NCBI RefSeq assembly: GCF_001649575.2
Contig: NC_051438.1
Coordinates: 11,327,983-11,391,982, forward strand
Direction of reading: 5' to 3'
Origin: Kryptolebias marmoratus
Lineage: Eukaryota > Chordata > Actinopteri > Cyprinodontiformes > Rivulidae
Length of the DNA: 64,000 nt
A program made the translations under genes and the position numbers. The notes below the pieces were generated by a model. It was not told the origin of the DNA, searched no databases, and saw only the letters and a list, made by a program, of their open reading frames with translations. Below are positions 56,644 to 64,000 of the stretch, in pieces. Position 1 is the first letter of the stretch; each line of letters starts with the position of its first letter.

Positions 56644-57733
56644 TTAAAGGGGTAGTCGGGATGTTTTGAAGTGGTCAATCCAGAGTAATGTCTAAAAAAA
56701 GAATTTAACTCATTCAGACATATTATTCACAGTAAATCTATCTTAGCTTGTTAAAAATGAATAAATCAATAAGTAATTTGTTCCTTTCAGGGAGTCCAAC
56801 TTGAAGACTTCTAAGTTAGAAATGATACTTGCAGGGATAGTTTGGCCATTTTGAAGTAACGTTCTGTCAGATTGCTGGTATTTGCTGTAACATCAGTCAC
56901 AGAACATGGAGTATGAAGGAAAGGGAAGATGTGTTCCTCCAGGGGTCGGCCTGTTGGGTAGCCAAATGAGGGCCCCTTTTAAATAATTTTAAATAATTTT
57001 TTCAGGATCCGAGCACAACTCTCTCTCAAAAATGTCACCCTGATGTGAATGAATTCCACGTTAGCTTTTATTAAACTCCTACACTTTTGCACAACGCTGA
57101 TTGTTAAGTTTGTTCGTGTTTTCTCAACTTAACAACGTCCATTTTAAAAGATCAACCATTTAAATGCTGATGATGCCGAGACAGCTGAATGTATCAGTCT
57201 GCTGAGAGTTGAGTAAAAGTTTATTCAGAATGACTGATACATTTGCAGCCTCAGCACCACATACATTTGTATAGAAACACATTGTTTAGTTGAGAAAACA
57301 GTGACAGACTGAACAAATGGTGCCATGTAAAAGTGTGGTGACAAAAGTGAGGTTTGACATTAGCTAAAGTAGCATTTATTTCACACCAGTATGACATTTT
57401 TAAGGAAGACATGCTTTATAAACATTAAAAATTATTTAAAAAGGGCCCCGGTTTTGCTAGCTATTAGCATAGGTTGGAGCAGGGGCCTAGGTAAAAGTGT
57501 TGTTGATCCACTGCCCACTTCAAGGTGGGGCCCTCAAAAAGCCTAGGGAAAAGGGTTATGGACATATAGATCAACTGGGGACCCATGGGACACAAAATAT
57601 CATGCAGCACCCCTGGCTTAGAGGAATCACTGGACTTCTGTAATTTTCTTCAGTACTCAGTATTCTGAGTTCTAACAACTGATAAGTTGGGACAGAACAT
57701 TTCTTCAAAATGGCCAAACTATCCCTTTAACAG
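56644..57733. mobile_element. TIR element next to the afap1l1 first exon
   Basis: The termini are CTGTTAAAGGG at the left and CCCTTTAACAG at the right. The right terminus extends as an inverted copy (gggatagtttggccatttt) of a stretch at 56836-56875 inside the element, so there is a subterminal repeat. No transposase is readable. It starts about 190 bp upstream of the presumed start codon of afap1l1. Confidence 0.6.
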
Positions 57734-58279
57734 AAGGGAAGGGAAGAAAAGCTGGTTAACATAGTCAAACATGTACTAACATTGCACAAAGATAAAAAAA
57801 ACAAAAAACTCAACCTACCAGCTCCTGAAAAACATGTACTAAAATTAGCAGACTGTCTGATAAGCAAAAAGCACCAAGACAAGCATGTAGGTGCATTGTG
57901 TTGCAGATATCTCTGAAAGTAATTTGTCTGAGAAAAGAATATTTGCTTTTGGTTTTTGTTTGGATAGGAAAATCACAGTGTATAAAGGTTTTATGAGGTA
58001 ATTTGTTCTGAGTTGAATTAGACAATTATATTCATTATGCTTGTTAGCTAAAAAAAACACAAAAAAACATTTAAAAAAATAATTTACATACATATTTTAT
58101 TGTTTGCATAGCAGCAGAGCTCATGGTTTTGTGTGTCTTGGCTAAAAGAAGGAAGCTTGTTTTTCCTCTCCCTAAAGGTGATTTTATGGTGTCTGGGTTT
58201 TAGATACTGAGCAACAAAACTGCAGACGGCAACCAGAACCGAATAGCCCTCACCTCATCGTTTCCCTTCAGACATGTTC

Positions 58280-59160
58280 TCTATTGGAAAAAAAAACCTT
58301 CTTTAGTGGCTGTGATTATTTTGTCTCTTTGAGAATATTGTACAGATGTTGCAGACTAAACATTAGCATGAAAAATTGCTTGATGCCAGGAATGCAACTC
58401 CCCCAAGTGGTAGCTGAAGGATCAACTAATAAAGACCAAGGCAGCACAGAGAGAAATCAGCCAGCTGTCAGAGCAACAGAAAGGTGCGATGAAGAAAGAT
58501 CCACCACAAAAATACCACAACTTGTCTATACCTGAGGCTCTAGAGACTGCCAAACAACACCTCACAGCTCTGGCCACATGTCTGAGGAGGTACACTCAAG
58601 AAGCAGAAGCCAGGAGAAAAAATAAAACAGGGTATTATCCACCACTTCATTCGAAGTGTACTCTCAATGGGAGGGAAATAACAGGAGAGTAGATCCACCC
58701 AGAGCTGAGACTGAGCAGTAGGCATGTGGGAAAAGGAGGCATCACAAAATGATGATAATGATAATGTCCCATCGCTACAGGATCTAAGATCTGACCACAG
58801 CAATCTCCCAGTACAAGAACCAGCATCTTCCACAGTGACAGACATCTAAGACAGAGTCTCAAGAATTAAGAGCTGGACTGCACCGGGCCCTGACATGGTC
58901 CACACCCACTTGCTGAAGAAACTCCATAAATGCTTAGCAGCCCAAATGAACCAGCTACTGATGGAAGGAACCAAACCTGAGTGATTGACCCAAGGGCAGA
59001 GAGTCCTGATCAGTAGAGATCCCCAGAAAGAGGCAATTCAATCTAACTACCAGCCAATCACCAGCCTCTGTACAGCATGGAAGGTCCTGTCAGCCATCAC
59101 AGAAACTAAGATAAATGGGCACATGGGTCAATGCCTGAGCGAGGCACAGAAGAGAATAAT
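58280..59160 (+). mobile_element. Decayed non-LTR retrotransposon (reverse-transcriptase N-terminal part)
   Basis: Broken reading frames contain ALETAKQHLTALATCLRRYT and EAEARRKN near 58510-58620, then GPDMVHTHLLKKLHK, QMNQLLMEGTKPEW, VLISRDPQKEAIQSNYQPIT and LCTAWKVLSAIT at 58880-59100. This order matches the start of the reverse transcriptase of a fish LINE. It is truncated at the 3' side, where a reverse-oriented SINE tail fragment (59165-59250) abuts it. The clade is not certain. Confidence 0.7.
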
Positions 59161-59164
59161 ATAG

Positions 59165-59250
59165 TATCCATCCATCCTTCCAATTTCTTTACCCACTTTC
59201 TGTTGCAGGATTGCATAGGGAGCTGGTGCCTACTTCTAGCGGTGGTGTTC
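59165..59250 (-). mobile_element. SINE tail fragment, reverse orientation
   Basis: The reverse complement shows the SINE 3' end: ggcaccagctccc-like sequence, the cggaa-like part, then the ATGGATGGATA tail. It is attached to the LINE relic on its left. Confidence 0.6.
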
Positions 59251-59599
59251 CTTCTTCAAAACGTCACACACACGCTTCAGCAACAATGGGAGCAAAATCT
59301 AGCAGCAGCAAAAAATATTTATTTTCATAAGTGAAGATGCAAATAAGATAATGGTGTTAGCAGTAGAAACTATAGATAAAAAGCAGAAAAAAAAACAAAT
59401 AAAACAAACTAAATCTCTACTTGTTCTTGTTTATGTACAACTGGCATTAGCCAAAAGACTAACAAGTCTTTTTTTTAATACTTTAATTGAATTTTGCCAT
59501 ATGAGAAATAATGTGGGGAATTTGGTTTTACTTTTTTATACTGTTGTTGGTCAGAATGTTGCTTTAATTATGGAGATAAATAAACACCATGTCAAGAAC

Positions 59600-62400
59600 A
59601 CCTCTGGCTGAGATTGAAGTGTTTATACAAGCTGTGGCTGTGTTGGCAGTGTTTATACATGTACAACATGTTGGGAAAAAATAGCTTCAACAAGTAAAGT
59701 AGTTTGTTTTGTTAGGAAGAAGTATACCATGAGTGGTCATATTTACTAAAATAGGAAAGCTCCCTATTCATATATAATCTGTTTTATCACAGCCTCTTCT
59801 GGTGAAATCATGCTCAGATATAGAGTAAAATGGCTTCTTTTAAGGATTTTTTTTTTTTACCTGATTGCCCATCAGGAGAAATGTAGTTTTACAGTTTACT
59901 GGGGAACACTGTGTTGCTAAAAGAGATCACTGCCATCTGGGAATATAATTGCCATGATGGGGTATCTGCGGCTTCTAACAATGTTTATTTAGGTGTTGTG
60001 TCCTAAACACCAACATCCACATCGCCAGACCTACTAAGCCCCAGCAGATCATCAGCAGAGGCATCACACCACCTCTGTCAGCTTGTCTTCATCTGTCAAT
60101 ACATTAAATCCCACATCCACGTTTGGTCATTGGTTGTATAATAAATTAGGCTTCATCAAACCAGGTGGGGTGCGCGCCATGAATAATGATTTATGCAAAC
60201 TACCCGAGACACTCATTCCGAGCTGTGATGCATTGTGTATTTTAACACCTTTCAAACCACTGCTGTTCTCAACAACATGTGTTATTTTATTTCCCCAAGT
60301 GACAGATTGTTGTGTTCATTTTCATATCTAACTGTGAAGCAAATCTGCATAACAGTTTATTTAGGGAAAAAGCAGTTTACACATTTTGTAATTGACTATG
60401 AATAAAAGAGAGGAGACAGATTTTAGGTTGCAGTTTAATTTTAATGTCAAACCAAAAAAAACACCAGTATTCAAAGGAAGTAAAGTCTATCATCCCTGGG
60501 TCTGTGTCAGTGTGTTAAACAACTCACAGAATGGTTTTTTTTTTTTGTGAAATATTCTCAGAAGCTACAAAAATTGTTGGATCATCTTTCGAAAATAGTA
60601 CAAATAATAGTGAATGTAAGTTCCTGGATGACCACAATGCTCATTGCGGAACATTGGGTCATCATTTTACTGCAATGAGCTGATTGAAGGAGGACAGAGT
60701 TGTTGGTTCTTTCAGCGACAAACTTGGATTTCCAGAGGAGTTGGAAGTTTTCTCAAATCAGCAAAAAACCTCCCAAAAAACCAAAAAAAAACCCAAAAAA
60801 CTTTGATGCAATTTTGAATGAAGAATCTGCGTCCAATTTCACTGAGGAAATATTGGACACAGATTTCAAGATTTTAACTTTTCATTCATCCATGACTGTT
60901 GGTTTTGGTTCAATGTATCGTTCACAAATTTCAGTATCCACCTTTGCTTTATTGGCATGTTCACTCAAAGCACTCATGCCACGAGCACTGATAGACCGAT
61001 ACAGCATCATTTTTAACTTTTGTTGATAACAACCTGTATGGCCAATTCTCATCTTTGGCTTGTAGAATTGAATGTCCTTGATTTCCAAAGGCAAGCCAAA
61101 ATCTGGACTTATTTAACCACAAACCACATGTGCGCTCTCTTTCTGTCCATCCAAGATGAGTTTATGCCTAAAGAACTCAGCAGGATGTGCAAAGTTGATA
61201 AAACAGTTTCCTCATCATACAATCTAGTTTCAGGTTACATAACATCCAAAGGTGGTTTCCAACTTTACACAAAAAAAAAAAAAACATTTCCTCTTTTCCC
61301 CCAAAACCTTTCAGAATATTATGAACTGCACATGTTTTCATAGCTATAAGATGATGTTCTGATGGAGTTTGGTGAAGTAGTGAGCAACAACCTATCCTTG
61401 CCTGTAAAAAACAAGCTTCTTAGTGGATGCTCCTTTTATCCCAGCATCCTCATCTGTCACATAATAATTTACTGAATGTACAGCCTTCCAGAATAATACT
61501 GTCTGCATATTCTAGAAACGTTTCTGCCTATCTCGGCAGGCGATGCTACATCAAATTCTAATATCTAAGCTCGAAGAAGATACAGAAAGTCTACTTACCA
61601 CCAACTTTTCTGGAAATAAGGTTTGTAATAAATCTATTGAATTGCACATCCTCCGGTTACCGTACAGCTGCATAGTGAGCTATATCTGTTACATGGAAGT
61701 GCTCTTCTAAACTGCAGATTCTGAGTCTCACGATGGGTTTTATTTTCACACAAAATCAATCAAGGTCACAAAAAAAGAGAAGAGGAATTAAAATAATAAA
61801 ATTAAAAGCTTTTTTTTCTTTTTGTATTTGTTACCATGGTAGCATTGTTTCATGTAAAAATGGGAAAAGTTGAAATTATCCAAAGCCAAACGAAAGTGAT
61901 GCTGTAAATGCTCACACTCATTTTTCTTTTTGAACCATTCACACCGATAAAGTGTCATAAATGATATTCTGGATCTACATTCTACTCATTCAAATTGCTG
62001 GTGCTGCACAGTCATAACTAAGAGAGCATAACAAGTAAGGCAAAGCCGAAATCCTCCTCATCGGGTTTTTAGTACTGCAGCTCTGGTCACAGACACTTGT
62101 CTCGTGTCCCCACGGGTGGCACCTTCACACCCTCCTCCACCATTTGGACTTTGAAAAGCACAGCACTACAGTGTGACAGTCTCTATTGCTTACACTCCAA
62201 TCGAGCAAACAGCCGTGCCGGCGGCCACGCATCAGTTCAACGGTCCATCCCCGCGGCCTCCCATTAGTACCCCGAAAAGTCCTCAGGCGTGCCCAGAATT
62301 TGGTTTTTGACAAGTGAGGAGATCTGGAACAGGTTCTCGGGCATGGCAGTGTAATTGAGCAGCGAGGTCTCAGGTTCTACTTATGGCAGTTTTTTTTTTT
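59600..62400. other. Between the LINE relic and the ablim3 3' end, no gene recognised
   Basis: AT-rich sequence with poly(T) and poly(A) runs. Part of it (about 61740-62420) is probably ablim3 3' UTR. Short open frames near 60700-61340 have no recognised homologue. Confidence 0.45.
61739..61744 (-). promoter_or_regulatory. ablim3: Candidate polyadenylation signal of ablim3
   Basis: This AATAAA on the minus strand lies about 680 bases past the ablim3 stop and is the first such hexamer found downstream. Support is by position only. Confidence 0.25.
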
Positions 62401-62420
62401 TAACACGTGTCCGAATAAAA

Positions 62421-63770
62421 CTAGAACAGTCGAGCCTGTTTCTTCAGCTCGTTCCTCTTCCACAAGGCCAGCCGGTCGAAATCTTCCACGGTCATACCGA
62501 ACACTTGGGCAAACTCTTCTGGGGAAAGATGGCGCTTAAAAAAAAAAGAAACAAAAGCAAAGAAATGGTGTTATTTTATGTCAATGCTTCCAGATAAGTC
62601 TAAGAAGCTGCCCACATGGAAACCTTTTCTTGTTTTTTGTGAATACACAATTCTTCTAATCAGTTTAGCCTTGGGTCCACATAGAAACAGAAACAGTGTT
62701 CTAGGAGCTCCAAAATGCTATTTTTTGAAAACAGGTTCCAGATCGTTTACATTTTTGTGTAGTTGGCCAAAATGCAACCTTTTGAAAAGGATGATGTCAC
62801 ATCCCCAATTTTCATTTATCCTGCGGCCACCTTTTTCTGATTGTGTTTACATTGTGCACCCAGCACGTAAGCTTTATGCACCCACTCCACGCGCCTTATT
62901 TCCTGTTTTTGGTGCATTTTTTCTGGCAGTTTAACAGCGCCACATACAGGCCTGGCAAAGTTACTACAGTGTTTTAGGTGTTTCCTTGTGAATGAAGGCA
63001 TTTTTTTGAGTGTTTATGATAATATGCTTTTGTTTCCATGTAAATTTGACACTTTATGTGTAAAGCACAGTATTAGCCTTTTTTTTTTACATTTGAAAAT
63101 GTTTAACTGGGTTTTTTTTTTCTCTGTACAAGAACCAATCTCGTCCCAATATAACTCAGCCTTATTCCATTCCTGACTTACTTCTAGTCTGGCTCGATCC
63201 ACGTCCTTGGGTAGCCTGTTGCGCCCCCTGGTGGTGACAATGAGCGACTCATAGGGGTAAATCTGTATGAAAGGAGAGGCAACAACACTTCAAAGATTTC
63301 GTAAACTTAGAAATAAAAATCTTCATGTTTTTAAATGGGACATTATGAATCATGCTAAAACTGTACCTTGTGTTCTGCTGGAAGAAAAGAAAAAAAGCCA
63401 CGTAAATACATGTCATAAAAGGACCAGATAAACAGTTTCAATCTGATAAAGAGCTAGTGTTAGAAAGCCCAATTAAAATTACCTCTGCTTCCCCAGTTGA
63501 CCTCGCTGCCGTCGTCGTACTGGTACTGGTAACAATCTGCACTCTGAGGCTGCAGGTGCAGGGAAGGAAATCATGATTAACTGAAGTAATTGGCTATGGG
63601 AATATAGCAGAAAACAGGCTAATTAATATGAAAATTGGTTTAAATAGTGATAATAATAACAATAAAAGCATTAGAGAACGTCCACATTTAAAAAATGTGC
63701 CATCATGATCTCACCCGTTGGATCCCGTTGCGTCCATACCCTGGAAGTGAGGCTGACTTACAACCAAAAT
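62421..63770 (-). CDS. ablim3: Actin-binding LIM protein 3, last five exons (gene continues past window end)
   Basis: C-terminal part of an actin-binding LIM protein, which links actin filaments to signalling partners. Exons in order of transcription: 63715-63770 ([18 protein letters not shown]), 63483-63549 ([16 protein letters not shown]), microexon 63367-63374, 63182-63262 ([17 protein letters not shown] to DRARLE) and 62421-62534 ([19 protein letters not shown] to KKQARLF, stop TAG). The last exon is a villin headpiece with the usual [11 protein letters not shown] actin-binding helix. Phases agree throughout. The YxSLIV segment and the neighbouring afap1l1 identify ablim3; the headpiece tail alone also resembles ABLIM2. 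The exon at 63549 could instead start at 63543, six bases later, at a second AG. LIM domains and earlier exons lie beyond 64000. Confidence 0.92.
63367..63374 (-). CDS. ablim3: ablim3 8-nt (or 11-nt) microexon with tandem acceptor
   Basis: On the minus strand the reading is ttccagcag|AACACAAG|GTACAG. The eight-base exon joins G from the previous exon to give E-H-K before IYPYE. This matches the R-E-Y-K-I-Y-P-Y-E arrangement I recall in related ABLIM proteins. Using the first of the two AGs (exon 63367-63377) inserts one alanine instead. Without the microexon the flanking exons (phase 1 to phase 0) do not join in frame, so it must be used. Confidence 0.75.
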
Positions 63771-63849
63771 CTGGATTATAGACCAAAAAAAGGATAAAAA
63801 GATGAGCAAACAAAAACGGCAGCTTAACTTTCTGCTTTTTTTCATGTCA

Positions 63850-64000
63850 TCAATCAAATCAATCAATCAAATTTTATTTGTGTAGCACATTTCAGCAGCA
63901 AGGCATTTCAAGGTGCTTTACATAATTAAAAAACAAAATAAAAACAGCATGTGACAATGAATAAACAGTAAGAAAGAGACAAACATCAAAAACCCGCACT
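63850..64000 (+). repeat. Second copy of the 'cagcagcaagg...gtgctttacata' repeat, cut by the window end
   Basis: Short CAAT tetramers lead into ttttatttgtgtagcacatt, then tcagcagcaaggcatttcaa and ggtgctttacataa. It lies in the ablim3 intron upstream of exon 63715-63770. Confidence 0.7.

Overview
The window is nuclear DNA from a bony fish, most likely a teleost. It holds spliced vertebrate genes with GT-AG introns, many Tc1-type transposons, a tRNA-headed SINE with a (TGGA)n tail, fish LINE fragments and dense microsatellites. There is no prokaryotic gene organisation. A percomorph is plausible but unproven. There is one unknown base at 5541 and an assembly gap at 46397-46440.

Three protein-coding genes can be read. 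(1) Plus strand, 14680-20835: a complete nine-exon GABA-A receptor subunit of the pi type (gabrp, or its fish relative gabrz), 450 residues. (2) Minus strand, 23765 to about 56437: afap1l1, an actin-filament adaptor with two PH domains and a coiled coil. I assembled 19 coding exons that stay in frame and give 743 residues; the first coding exon lies about 21 kb upstream of the second. (3) Minus strand, from 63770 (running off the window) down to 62421: the last five exons of ablim3, ending in a villin headpiece and including an 8-nt (or 11-nt) microexon. ablim3 lying upstream of afap1l1 in the same orientation matches human 5q32, and GABRP is also on human 5q, so this is an old 5q-type linkage group with gabrp/gabrz brought close.

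Layout: 1-14.6 kb is intergenic and repeat-rich. 14.7-20.8 kb is the GABA receptor gene, with one TIR element in intron 2 (itself interrupted by a LINE fragment) and a second copy in intron 7. 21.07-22.23 kb is a Tc1-like element with matching ends. 23.8-35.6 kb is the exon-dense part of afap1l1. 35.6-56.4 kb is its giant first intron, full of repeats. 56.6-57.7 kb is a TIR element directly upstream of the presumed first exon. 58.3-59.2 kb is a LINE remnant. 62.4-63.8 kb is the 3' end of ablim3.

No wholly new biological system was found. The items most worth a second look are: a dispersed repeat family with an internal unit of about 300 bp and a palindromic end, whose recognisable copies inside afap1l1 all lie antisense to the gene; the ablim3 microexon with its tandem acceptor; two phase-compatible first exons in afap1l1; a GC-AG intron; and the nested transposon in the GABA receptor gene.
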